A DNA stretch of 64,000 nt from assembly GCA_023678885.1 (NCBI GenBank), contig CM042996.1:9792602-9856601 (forward strand), given 5' to 3'. This DNA is from Pogostemon cablin. Its lineage: Eukaryota; Streptophyta; Magnoliopsida; Lamiales; Lamiaceae. The position numbers were made by a program, and so were the translations under genes. How positions within the stretch are numbered: position 1 is the stretch's first letter; the number at the start of each line of letters is the position of its first letter. Below, in pieces: positions 8,967-19,819 of the stretch. Under the pieces are notes generated by a model that was not told the origin of the DNA, searched no databases, and was given only the letters and a program-made list of their open reading frames with translations.

Positions 8967-10994
8967 CTACTCCTCTGGAGCATCATCATCATCGCTCCCA
9001 TCCATACGCCATAGGTCAAAATCCCTATGTAACTGATACACCTTCCTATCAATCTCTCGGCTGCTAGCCTGCACCTCTCCAATTCTTCTATCCATATCCT
9101 CATACCTCAGATTGAGTGCAGCATAGTTCGTGTTCGCCAATGCCAGCTGCCTATTTGTCTACTGCTGGTTCGCATTGAGCGTGGCGAAGTGCTTATTCAT
9201 TAATCAGAATTGCTCCTGATAGAACTGATCCTGGGCTCGCCAAAAATCCTGCTGCTGCTGTGGCAGTGGCTCGAAAAACTCATGCTCCTGTGGCTGTGGT
9301 GGCTGCATCGGAGGCAAATCCATCTCCGGATATACAAACGCTGGTGGTGGCGGCTGATCTCCCTATTCGAAGTCAACTGGATCTCCTACCATGATCATGT
9401 CCTCATCTATAAGGACTCCCTGTAAGTGCATATCGGCAAGAAGTCTCCAATCTCCTTCCTCCATACAAGTCCTCGAGATCGCTCTATGCTCCGAAGTATC
9501 CATCAACAAGTTACTATTGATCTGAATTGTAGTAAGATCAACGATGGAAAGTGGAAATCTGAATTAAATAGGATTCTTGCCACGAATAAACATCCAAGTG
9601 TCGTCCATCCGCTGAATCAACCCCATCCTCACACATGCTATTAGGATCAAGTCTGGATCCCCTCGAATCGGTAGATGCCTACTCAAATCAACCCGGTAAT
9701 ACTTGGCTATTAAAGTAATGAGTCCTCCAATGTTCACATGCTGAAATCTGTGGGTAGTGAACTTATGCAGCTGCTGGAAAAAGTAAGCCGCCACATTGAA
9801 ACGGACTCCATTAAGCATGCACCATAGCACATACAGCTCACCCCTTGGAATACAACTCCCCTCGGATTAAGCAAACAGAGTGTTACTCAAGATCCGGTCC
9901 ATATAAGCAATCACGGGGTTGCGGATGAAGGCAACCTTGGAAGCATTTGAATTATATCTTCCTCGCCTCCCCGAGATAGATCTCCAAAACTCATCAGGTC
10001 TGAAATCATCGTGCTCCACATCAATCACATTCTTACAGCCGATCAACTCATTAAACTATCGAGCATGCATCAACTATTCTTGCCCACCAATTTGCATCCG
10101 AATAACATACGGAAGATAGCGATCTCCACTCTCAATACTCAACAAACATGGCACCTCAACAGTTAGATGGAAATACGTCTCCCTCTTCATCTCCATAAAT
10201 CTGGTTATCCATACTCTATTGAACATCCAACGAATATTGTTGATAATGTTCATTGCCACCATAGCTTCATCATTTTGGTAGCGAGTCCTCGTGATCTTGC
10301 TCGCAATAGCTGCCCATAACTCCTTATCTTCCCAATTAGCAATCCTAATGCCATAATCAGAAGGTTTCTTCTTATCCAATTTAAGCTTTTTGGCACCACC
10401 ATTCTTCCTAGGAGACTTGGTCTCCTTCCTCTTTGAAGATGAAGCAATCTCTTTTCCTACAAAAGTTATACTTCAATACATAACAAGAAGTGATAAAGCA
10501 AGTATACTAATCCTAAGACTAACATGAATCCTACTCAAGACTTCAAACTCATGTTCCAATCCACTCTCAACTTCAAGTGCTTATCATCATAGCAACTATA
10601 ATTCAACACCTTTAATCAAGAATAATTAGAATACTAGTCTTAAAAATACTTCACACGAACATGCTCTCCAATTTCAACATACTTCAACCAAACCAAGAAC
10701 ATGCTCGTCTTCCTCACTCAATCACACACCATCCATACTCCAATCAATGAGCCCAAACATATAATTCGAAATCAACTTCAAGCCCATATGATATGCAACA
10801 TTAATTTCACAAGATTTCAACATCCTAACGTAAATTGAAAGCATCTCAATTCAAATGAAATTCACGCAAAAACACCAAAGATTCAACAACCCAATCCACA
10901 AAATACATGCTTCAATCAACTTACCCAACATTCCTAACCATAATCTCATCAATTCACGGGTATAGAAGTTCGAAAACATACCTTTGTTGGCCAT
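8967..10994 (-). pseudogene. Envelope-position ORF, Athila ORF1 family, spliced
   Basis: Exon 1 is 13 bases (10994-10982) from an ATG to an AAAG|GTATGT donor; exon 2 starts at 10456 after a TTTTGTAG acceptor. One frame then runs to a TAG at 8967-8969. The N-terminus is rich in Lys/Arg. The middle has the Athila ORF1 pattern: RTRYQNDEAM, FNELIG, FWRSISGR, IRNPVIAYMDRILSNTLF, and LYVLWCMLNG followed by GGLITLIAKYYRVDL. A Pro/Gln-rich stretch (near 9230-9350) and a coiled, charged tail end it. At least seven in-frame stops (near 10075, 10057, 9867, 9565, 9363, 9207, 9162) are each one C-to-T change from CAG, CAA or CGA. I see no clear transmembrane pair, so an envelope role is inferred from position only. 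Confidence 0.65.
10457..10981 (-). other. Predicted intron of the envelope-like ORF
   Basis: The donor is GTATGT and the acceptor TTTTGTAG on the minus strand, 525 bases apart. The intervening DNA is AT-rich and closed in all frames. Removing it joins an ATG-led 13-base exon in phase with the long frame. The upstream ATG and the basic N-terminus fit the family, but no transcript evidence is available. Confidence 0.5.
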
Positions 10995-11149
10995 GGTGTG
11001 CGCTCAATGATCGGTGGTGAATTTTCAAAATTTGAATAGAATAACCCCAATTCGGACTTGAATCCTCCAAATTTTGGATGTGGAAGTGGGTGGATGAGTG
11101 GATTAAAGTGTGGGGAAGAGTTTGAGAAGAAGAACTTACAGTTCGAATC

Positions 11150-11540
11150 GATTGCTCGAGCGAGGGTGACGGGAGGTGGTCGAACGAAAAGAGAAACTGA
11201 CCTTTAAATCCAAATTCTGACTCCCGTTCGACTCGAACAACTTGGTCGAGCAGGGGTTTTTGATCGAAAAACTCAGATTTATACTAACACGTGACCTTGT
11301 TTGACCTCCGTTCGACTTAAATTTCCTGGTCGAACAACAGCTTGAGGTCGAACAACTTGCGGAATCAACTCCTTGTTCTCCCCTACTCCGTTCGACCTCC
11401 GTTCAACTTGAAGAATATGGTCGAACGAAGTGTGCTGGTCAAATGAGGCTTCTGTAAGTTTGTCTTCATTATGTTCGACCAGCGTTCGACCAAAACTTCG
11501 GGTCGAACGGCGGCATCATGGTCGAACAACTTACCGATCT
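11150..11540 (-). promoter_or_regulatory. Half-site array and TATA upstream of the envelope-like ORF
   Basis: About ten TTCGACC or GGTCGAA half-sites, many as inverted pairs with 9-11 base spacers, lie between pol and the envelope-like ORF. TATAAAT occurs at 11283-11277 within the array, about 285 bases before the ATG. A leader poor in ATG follows. This resembles the LTR promoters of families A and B, so an internal promoter is possible. Confidence 0.4.
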
Positions 11541-12021
11541 TCTAAAACTTCATACTTTTCTCGTCTTTCCCTGCAACACTTAAACTATAGGGCATCATCA
11601 AGTATCAAGATAACCAAAACTTAAGCTAGAGAACCACTTTTAAACTAGATAAAACCATGTATAACTCCGCATACGACACACGAAACACAAAACACCACTA
11701 AACATTAGGCAAATTGCAAGAAATCGACACATTAAAACCGGTTAAAGTTTCAATACGCCGCAAAATATCAACTCCCCTAACAAACATTACAAAGAAAAGA
11801 TTATATTCTTAGTGCTTAGATGAGGTAAGTACATCACACCCCCCAAACTTAGTAGAAACTATAGTCGAAACTAAGTTTGCAAAGAGATGTAATTTTCGAT
11901 TAGTAAGCACGTTAAATATAAAAATTTCTTACTCACACTAGTGAAATAAAACATTAAAACGGGAAGGAAAGCCCCCAACAAGTGCTCTTGTTTAACATCG
12001 GAGAGTCACAACGGTACCAAT
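11541..12021 (-). other. Spacer after pol with a G-rich tract
   Basis: This matches 4560-4960 of family A in the opposite orientation. It contains TAAGTTTGGGGGGTGTGATG on the minus strand (about 11853-11833). That tract resembles the true polypurine tracts at 6361 and 35885, so it may be an internal one. No coding content. Confidence 0.5.
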
Positions 12022-13519
12022 CTAGTGCAAGGTATCCTCAAAGACGACACAAGCATCATCCGGCGACTTGTAATGCTTCAATCGATGCCCATTAGCCGCT
12101 ATGATGTCTCCATCTTTGCCTATGAGTTCAAAACTCCCCCCTCCATAGGCTCTATGGATAATGAACAATCCTGTCCACTTCGATTTCAATTTTCCTGCAA
12201 AAATCTTCAAACGAGAGTTAAAAAGTAATACCTCATCACCTTGCTTGAACTCTTTTTAGGAGATCTTCAAATCATGTCATTTCTTCATTCTTTCCTTGTA
12301 GATCTTCGAATTCTTGAAAGCTCGATTTCTGAACTCATCCAATTGATTGATATGAGTCATCCTCAACTCCTTTTTAGGAGATCTTCAAATCATGCCATTT
12401 CTTCATTCTTTCCTTGTAGATCTCCGAATTCTTGAAAGCTCGATTTCTGAACTCATCCAATTGATTGATATGAGTCATCCTCAACTCCTTTTGATCCTTA
12501 AGAGACAAGTTCAAGCTTCTCAATGCCCAAAAAGCTCTATGCTGAATCTCTACGGGTAAGTGGCACAGCTTCCCATAGACTATTTGATACTGTGACATGT
12601 CAAGCACCGTCTTGTAAGCTGTTCGAAACCCCCACAATGCATCATCGAGCTTCATAGCCCAATCTCTCCTATTAGTTCTGACTACTTTCTCTAGAATTTG
12701 CTTCACTTGTCGGTTGGAGTCCTCCGCTTGCCCATTCGCTTGAGGGTGATAGGGTGTAATAACCCTATGCTTAACACCATAATCCTTGAGAACTTTTTCA
12801 AGCAGCTTATTGACGAACTGTGATTCTCCATCACTCACTAGCGCTCTAGGAACTCCATAGCGAGCAAAGATATGTTTCTTCAAGAAGGACCAAACAGTCC
12901 TTGAATTATTCACACAAGTGGGAATGGCTTCCACCCACTTAGAAACATAATCCATTACTAGTAGGATGTAGATAAATCCATTAGATAGGGGAAAAGGTCC
13001 CATAAAATCGATCTCCCATACATCGAAGATCTCAACAACAATGATCGGCTAAAGTGGCATCTCATCTCTTCTACTTATGTTTCTCATCCTTTGATATCTA
13101 TCGCATGTCGCCACATAGGAATCACAGTCTTTAAACAAAGTAAGCCAATAAAGAGCAGATTGAAGTACATTAGCTGCCGTCTTTTGAACTCCAGAGTGCC
13201 CCTCTTTAGGGTGTGCATGGCAAAATTCAAGAACACACTCCATCTCCATCTCAGGCACACACCTACGGACTATGGAATCCGTACAAATCTTATAGATAAA
13301 TGGATTATACCATATGAAAATCTCAACATCTCTCTTAAACTTAGCAAGTTGATACCTATTGAGATCTTTAGGAATTTCACCCACGGCAATGTAGTTAACA
13401 TAATATGCATACCATGGATCCATTCCTTGAGAATAGACCACACACGCTCTTTCAGCCCCTTCAACAAACACGGCCATGATCTTCTCATCAGGGAACATCT
13501 CTTTTATGTAATCAAAAGA
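12022..13519 (-). pseudogene. Athila-type integrase
   Basis: The 13498-13049 part holds the zinc-binding region: HAHPKEGHSG, then CDSYVATCDRYQR, where the family usually has Cys in place of Tyr. The 13003-12374 part holds the catalytic core with the three acidic residues in MDYVSKW, VSDGESQF and HPQANGQAEDSNR. The 12210-12022 part holds the C-terminal piece (KLKSKWTGLF, NGHRLKHY). A TAG at 13051-13049 replaces Gln between the zinc region and the core. A 118-base tandem duplication (12253-12488) shifts the frame before the C-terminal piece. The enzyme is inactive as encoded. Confidence 0.85.
12253..12488. repeat. 118-bp tandem duplication inside integrase
   Basis: TTTTTAGGAGATCTTCAAAT starts at 12253 and again at 12371. 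Both copies run on through TGATATGAGTCATCCTCAAC. The copies differ at about two positions. The period of 118 is not a multiple of three, so it breaks the integrase frame. Confidence 0.85.
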
Positions 13520-14050
13520 ATCATCACAATGCCCCCTTGTCTCCTACCCTGATAGGTGATTCGCCAAAACATTTTCCATTCCTTTCTTATCTCGGATCTC
13601 CGTATCAAACTCCTACAGAAGAAGAATCTATCTAATGATCCTTGGCTTTGCATCCTTCTTCGTCATCAAGTACCGAATCGCGGAGTGATCCGTATATACT
13701 ATAGTCTTCATGCCTACCAAATACTGTCGAAACTTGTTGAATGCATACACCACAGCTAGAAACTCTTTTTCAGTAATAGTGTAGTTCTTTTGTGTTGCAT
13801 CAAAAATTTTACTCGCATAGTAAATGGATCAAAATTTCTTCGCCCTCATCTGCCTAAGCACCACTCCAAGTGCTAAGTCACTTGCATCACACAAGTACAA
13901 ACGGCCGAGTCCAATCTGGTGTGATCAAGATAGGTGCAGTAATAAGCGCCTCTTTCAAAACCTGAAAAGCTGTTAGACATTCTTCATCAAAAATAAAAGG
14001 AACATCCTTTTGAAGTAAATGAGATAAGGGCTTGGAGTATTTCGAGAAGT
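13520..14050 (-). pseudogene. RNase H of the Athila-like pol
   Basis: The minus strand reads YLCDASDLALGVVL, then IYYASKIFDATQKNYTITEKE, then TIVYTDHSAIRYLM, the three acidic motifs of a Ty3/gypsy RNase H. The linker to integrase (EFDTEIRDKKGMENVLANHLSG) is recognisable. Several stops and shifts interrupt it. Confidence 0.8.
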
Positions 14051-14051
14051 C

Positions 14052-15104
14052 TTATATGAATCTTCTATAAAAACCGGCGTGTCCAAGTAAGGACCGCACT
14101 CCTTTCTCATTAGTAGTTGGTGGAAGCTTCTTAATGGCCACCACCTTTACACGATCAACCTGCAATCCTTTGGCGGAAATGTGATGCCCAAGAACAATCT
14201 CATCTCTTACCATGAAGTGGCACTTCTCCCAATTTAAGACAAGATTAGTTTCTTGACATCCCTTCAAAACAGTAGATAGGTTAGATAAACAAATATCAAA
14301 GGAAGAACCAAACACAGAAAAATCATCCATAAACACCTCCATGATCTTTTCTATTAACCCATCAAATATGGCCATCATGCAACGCTAAAATGTAGCAGGA
14401 GCATTACACAATTCAAAAGGCATCTTCCTAAAGGCGAAAGATCCATAAGGGCAAGTAAAAGTGGTCTTTTCCTGATCTTCGGGCGCAATCATGATTTGAT
14501 TATAACCTGAGTATCCATCTAAGAAACAATAAATCTCATACCCTGAAAGACGATCAAGCATTTTATCCATGAAAGGAAGCAGAAAATGGTCTTTGCATGT
14601 ATTTTCATTCAGTTTCCTGTAATTCGTACACACACGTCATCCCGTAGGAATCCTAGTGGCTAAAATCTCATCATCATCAGCTTTCACTATAGCCATGCCC
14701 CCCTTTTTAGCTACAACATGCAATGGACTCACGTGGGAACTATCACTAATGGGATAAATAATTTCTGCATCTAACCACGTTAAGATTTGCTTCCTAATCA
14801 CTTCTTCAATAGTGGGATTTACCATCCGCTGATTCTGAATGCTACTCTTAGCCTCATCTAACAATCTTATTCTATGCATGCAATATGATGGACTAATACC
14901 CTTCAAAACATCAAGAGACAAACCAATTGCAGACTTATACTTCCTAAGCACATCTAACAACTCCTCAAGTTGATCATCATCAAGGGAAGAAGATACAATT
15001 ACCGGATATGTGTCATTGTCACCTAGATAGGCATACTTCAAGTGCTCCGGTAGCGATTTCAACTCCTCTTTCTCTTCTTCTTTTGGAGTGCTCTCTTTAT
15101 CCAA
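14052..15104 (-). pseudogene. Reverse transcriptase of the Athila-like pol
   Basis: In order on the minus strand: DAEIIYPISDSSHVSPLHVV, YRKLNENTCKDHF, FLDGYSGYNQI, TFTCPYGSFAFRKMPF, and the catalytic FMDDFSVFG followed by LGHHIS. FMDDFSVFG is typical of the Athila lineage. A TGA at 14639-14637 replaces the usual Trp before RVCTNYRKLN, and a TAG at 14387-14385 replaces the Gln after APATF. Both are single transitions. All catalytic motifs are otherwise present. Confidence 0.9.
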
Positions 15105-15110
15105 AGATAA

Positions 15111-15960
15111 CTATTTTTTAGTCCACTTAACCTCTTCATACTTGGTCCTCTTTGATTCATACCTATCATCACCCAAAGCAAGTAAGTTTTCAAGGAAATA
15201 GATACATACCTCATTGGAGAGCTCATCTAGCTCCGTGGTAGGAAAAAAAAAAGACTCCATCAAACATGTCTCCAACGGATCCTTTGAAAGGATTAAGGAC
15301 ATGTCTTCCTTCATAATCTCCTCCACCACATCGATGTTGTGACACTGTATCTCCATTGGCATCTTCATTGCTTTGTCAAGGTTAAACAATACCTCTTCTT
15401 TATCCATCCTTAGCCTTAGCTCACCCTTTTGCACATCAATCTTAGCTCCAGCAGTAGCAAGGAAAGGTCTCCCTAAGATAAGGGGAACGTTATCCTTGTC
15501 ATCTTCCATCTCAAGCACTAGAAAATCCACAGGAAATATGAGCTTGTCCACTTTGGCAAGTACATCCTCTATCACGCCCTTCGGAAAAGTCATAGTCCTA
15601 TCCGCCAATTGCAAAGCCACCGTTGTGGGAGCGAGCTCCCCCAAACTTAGCTTCTTAAACATAGCTAAGGGCATCAAGTTGATGCTTGCTCTAAGATCAC
15701 ACAAAGCTTTACGTGTCGCACCCTTTCCAATCTCACATAAGATAGTGAAGCTCCCCGGATCTTTCAACTTTTGTGGTAGCTTCCGCTAATTGATCGAGCT
15801 GCAATTTTTTGAAAGATTCATAGTCTCTACCCCGTTCAAGCTTCTTTTCTTCAATATGATATCTTTCAAAAATCAGGCATAGAACGGCATCTCCGTGATT
15901 GCTTCGGAGAAAGGAATGTTCAAGCTTATCTTATTCATTATATCCTAAGATCTCTTGAAC
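15111..15960 (-). pseudogene. Aspartic protease region of the Athila-like pol
   Basis: LNIPFSEAI-like text begins near 15930. The protease proper reads LCDLRASINLMP where the family has DLGAS, so the active-site Gly is changed to Arg by one G-to-A step. ILGRPFLATAGAKIDV marks the flap-distal conserved block near 15430-15480. A TAG at 15113-15111 closes the frame before reverse transcriptase. Confidence 0.85.
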
Positions 15961-16186
15961 TTATCTTCCAATCCTTCTTGACTATTCGAAAGGGAAACAG
16001 AGGAGGTATCTTTGTTTTTGGAATACCCCATTCATCACGTACAACCTTCTCCACCTTATCCTTCTCGGCTCTTAATCTTTTCACCCTTTCCCACTTCTTT
16101 TCCACTGTAAGCTCAGTATTCTTCTCTTGGGATGGCCCTGGAGTGTTCTGAACAATAGGTGTAGCATTTGGGATGGAAATGGGCAT
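15938..16186 (-). pseudogene. Gag-pol linker segment
   Basis: An 82-residue open stretch, charged in its middle (KKWERVKRLRAEKDKVEK), lies between the half-site array and the protease. Athila-like elements have a similar Lys/Glu-rich linker after gag. It has no recognisable domain and is likely part of the former gag-pol polyprotein. Confidence 0.5.
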
Positions 16187-16189
16187 TGA

Positions 16190-16560
16190 ACGAAGTTGTT
16201 CGACCTCTGTTTGACCATGTTGGTCTGGTCTAACAAACTATGGTTGGTCGAACAATGTCTCTGATCGCGAGTTCAAATTCTCTGACTTTTGTTCGACCAC
16301 CGTTCGACCAAGATGGTCAGGTCGAATAGAAGTGCTCTGGTCGAACGACAGCTCTGATCACGATGTTAACTCTCCCCATTGTTGTTTGACCACCATTCGA
16401 CCAAAATATTCTGGTCGAACAGAAGTGTGTTGGTCGAACGGCGGACCAGAAAGTAGAGCATCGAAATTCTATTTTTCCGAAGCTTGTTCGACCTCAGCTC
16501 GACTATCAGGTCTGGTCGAACTAAGTATGTTAGGTCGAACAAGACCTCTGTTACCTTCGT
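16190..16560. repeat. Half-site array between gag and protease
   Basis: At least ten TTCGACC or GGTCGAA half-sites occur here, several as inverted pairs (for instance near 16290-16325 and 16395-16425). The array separates the gag end (ITLRS) from the linker at 16186. A shorter copy is at 2918-3190. It is not in a promoter position. Confidence 0.7.
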
Positions 16561-16591
16561 TTTCGCTTGCCGGCTTCATCGGACCTTCGTA

Positions 16592-17570
16592 TTATGTTTC
16601 TGACCTCAATGTGATGGCATGACAAGACTTAGGGTTCTCAATACTTTGAGAAAGAAACTTTCCCTTCTCAATAGTTTGAGTCAATTTGTTAATATTTCCC
16701 GACATCTCCCCCATCAACAATATAAGTTCCTTAGCTTGCTTAGACAAATCTTCATGGTTGGCATCAATCTTCTTTTCCAGCTTGACCTCAAGACGATCTA
16801 CTCTTGCATCATTCCTTGCCATGTACCTGTTCACCATATCCTCGAAACCCGGTTTCCCTTCTTCCATCTTAGCACCTGGATCAACACCAATAGGAGGTTG
16901 TACTGCATTATTCGGATTACTCCACGAAAACTCCCGCCTCTTCGGTTGTTGATAATTACTCGGTGGATCACGATTATTGTAGTTCCCTTGATAATTCCGG
17001 TTTCCTTGATTTTGGAACCTCGTTCCTTGAATACTTTGAACCATGGCATAATTCGCCTCTTCCATCTCCTCTTGGCTAGCTCCTTTATAACCATTATCCT
17101 GCTACATCATTGGTACTCGCTGCGATAAATCCGTAATTTGCTTTTGCTAAGACTCCAGTGGCTTGCTGATATTACTCAAACTAGAGACTATTTCATCTTC
17201 TCTTCCTGATTTAACCATAGTATGCTCAACCTGCGCTACCTTTCCAAGGACATTCGTGCCTCTCACTCTATCAGTTGGCTAATCTCTTGAATTCATCGAA
17301 ATATCCTCAAAGAGCTTTTCGACCTCAACGAATGACTGTGTAAGCAATGCTCCATTAGAATAAGCATTTAATAACACTCGAGCAATCTGTTGTAGAAAAT
17401 ATTGATGTATTGAGCTTTAGATTGCCCGTGTTGCGAACACTTCCTAAGCATGTCCTTGAATTTGTCTCATGCCTCATGAAACTTCTCATTACCATGAATA
17501 GCAAATTGATTGATTTCTTGTTTCATCTTAAACACCTTTGAAGGTGGCATGTATCGCTCCAAGAATAAGA
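16592..17570 (-). pseudogene. Gag, truncated at the N-terminus
   Basis: The upstream part (about 17555-17380) reads RYMPPSKVFKMKQEINQFA and KFKDMLRKCSQHG, the capsid-like core of plant gypsy gag, with a TGA in place of Trp near 17467. The frame at 17065-16592 holds RFQNQGNRNYQGNYNNRDPP, a Trp-Asn spacer, a coiled-coil-like stretch (DARVDRLEVKLEKKIDANHE) and the end motif CHAITLRS. The primer site lies only about 60 bases before the capsid core, so the N-terminal third is deleted. No intact start codon. Confidence 0.8.
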
Positions 17571-17614
17571 TAATCTCAATTAAACTTGAAATAGTAAACT
17601 AATAATTAATGTCG

Positions 17615-17632
17615 TCCCCAGCAACGGCGCCA
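17615..17632 (-). other. Primer binding site for tRNA-Asp
   Basis: The minus strand reads TGGCGCCGTTGCTGGGGA, complementary to the tRNA-Asp 3' end with one mismatch. It lies six bases after the end of LTR B. Confidence 0.85.
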
Positions 17633-17638
17633 AGAACT

Positions 17639-19343
17639 TGATGGACGTTTTCTCAATACACAAAATTAATCCTCAAGTATAAGGATATCAATTGTAGTTT
17701 TGACAGGCAACCAAGTGATTATCGAATCAAAGGGACGGATTATTATTAATTTAATTAAGTTCTAATTTATTAAGACTATCAAGGCAATATAGTTGTGGAT
17801 ATTAAGTAATTAAGAAAGAAATAATTAAAATATCAATTAAAATAGCAAATAAAGTAAACAAGCAATAGAGATAATATGACTGTGATCAAGTTAGAAAGTA
17901 GGTAGTTCTTCAGGTCATCCAGTTTTACTTATTAACTTCCTTTTCATGCGTTGATGTCCGACTCTGCCTTGTGGTCTATAGACGCATCACTAAACTATGC
18001 AAATCTACTCTATAGACACAAGTAAATATGTGTATTACACGTGTGAGTATCCTTGGAGCAAGAGTTATAATTCACCCCCCCTTTTTAGGTACTATCATTA
18101 TCAATTATTTTCATGCACTTAGTACTCTAACCCGATATTATCTCCCTTTTTAAGTACTATGAAGTTATACTCTTTATCTTACTTATTAACCAGAATAATA
18201 TTCAATTAACAAGTATTTATATTAGATAGTTCTAATAAGACTTCAGAATCCCTTCACTTAGAATTATAACATGTAATCCTACTCAGCAGTGAACGCACTC
18301 AATCAATAACCAAGATATGTATTTAGACTCTACATAACAGTTAAAGATGCACAAAATGACTGTGAGTTTGAATTGAAAAAGCATAGTCTCATATAAAATA
18401 ATCCATAAGTAGTGTTGTACGGAGTTTACACATGGAAATTCAATTTACTCCTAAAACCTTCATAACCCTAGAACTACCAAAGCAGTTCTAACCCATGATT
18501 GATCTAAAAACAATCATGGTGGTTGGTAAGATCTTAGTTCTAACCCATGATTGATCTAGAAACAATCATGGTGGTTGGTAAGATCTTACCCATAGTCTTG
18601 AAAATTACAAGATAAATTAAGTAGAGAAGTAAACCCTAGATGCGGGCGCCGTCGCGACTCTATCCATCTTGAATCTTCACTTGGTTCTCACTTGGTTCGA
18701 CAGACGAACCTCTCTCCACAGCTCCATAGGTTGGAGTTTGGGTTTGGATGTGGTGTAGGATGGATGTTAATCTAACTCCCTTGTTGATGTTATCTACATC
18801 TCTTTTTATACTTGTAAAGGACTCGTCATGGACCTTTGATGGGCTTTTACTTGAGGCACACGTCAAATTTGGTAAAAGACACCCAAAATTACCAAAAATA
18901 TGATCAGCGACATTCTGTTCGACCAAACCTCTCTGGTCGAGCAAAGCTCTCCTGGTCGAACGCTGGTCGAACAAGATCTCTGTAAGTTTTTGAACGTTTG
19001 GTTCGACAAAGACGATGCTGGTTGAACGGACACTCTTGGTCGAGCAAACTCTCTGTAAGTTTCTGGGCATTTTGCTCGACTTGGCGCCCTTATTAGACCA
19101 AACTGATGTAGGTCGAGCAAGCCTCTGAGGTCGAACAACCTTCAAAAAATGACTCAAAAATCGTGTCTTCCAATTCCAAACCCTTAAGACCTGTTTTCCT
19201 ATATAAATATGCTCAAAAAGCCTTAGTAGCCTTTGATTCATGGATTTCCTATAAACAACCCAATTCATCTTGATAATAAACGTAATCGTACTAGATTTCC
19301 ACACAAATCCAAGCCCAAAACACATGAATTTACACTCTCATCA
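17639..19343 (-). repeat. 5' LTR, gypsy family B
   Basis: Read on the minus strand, the LTR starts TGATGAGAGTG at 19343 and ends GTCCATCA at 17639, next to the primer site. U3 carries CTCGACC/TTCGACC and GGTCGA(A/G) half-sites at 18915-19140. TATAAAAAG lies near 18810. Length 1.7 kb. The same LTR recurs at 21543-23071 and 59949-61601. Confidence 0.85.
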
Positions 19344-19817
19344 GCATACCATCGAGTGCACCACCGAGCGCCCCATCGTGCGCTCTGCCCGGTTTCTGCT
19401 TGCCTCAACGCCCGACGAGATCACACCATATGCCAACGGGTTTCCCACCGAGCGCCCTTCGCATGCTTCTGTGTGTCAATGCTTGCCTACCCGCTCGCCA
19501 ATGACATCCCTCGCCTGTCGACCTGCTCGCCGATGTTTACTCGTGCATGGCAGCATGCCCGTCTCGTAGCGTTCATCAATTGGCTTCCTCGCTCGATTTC
19601 TCTCCAAGCGCTCATCATCATCGTTTACCGTGAATTTAACGAACAGGTACAGTTCGAATCGTTCACCACCATCGACAATTCAGGGATTATATAGGCACAA
19701 TCAAATCATACCAAAACCCTAATCTCATGCAATTCTAATCCATAATTAAATCACATATATACATAAACCCAAGCCTAACGCATCACGCTTCACCACGAAA
19801 CTGAAGCTCTGATACCA
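19344..19817 (-). mobile_element. Copia leader and initiator-Met primer site
   Basis: TGGTATCAGAGC on the minus strand at 19817-19806 is complementary to initiator tRNA-Met, the standard copia primer, and lies two bases after the copia LTR. The following leader (down to 19344) is GC-rich and has no gag. Gypsy LTR B cuts it off at 19343. Confidence 0.75.
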
Positions 19818-19819
19818 AT

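Noticed and set aside
11833..11853. G-rich tract as the true 3' polypurine tract with an LTR after it
   Set aside because: No LTR start follows; the sequence leads to the third ORF and the same tract occurs internally at 4730. At most a central tract.
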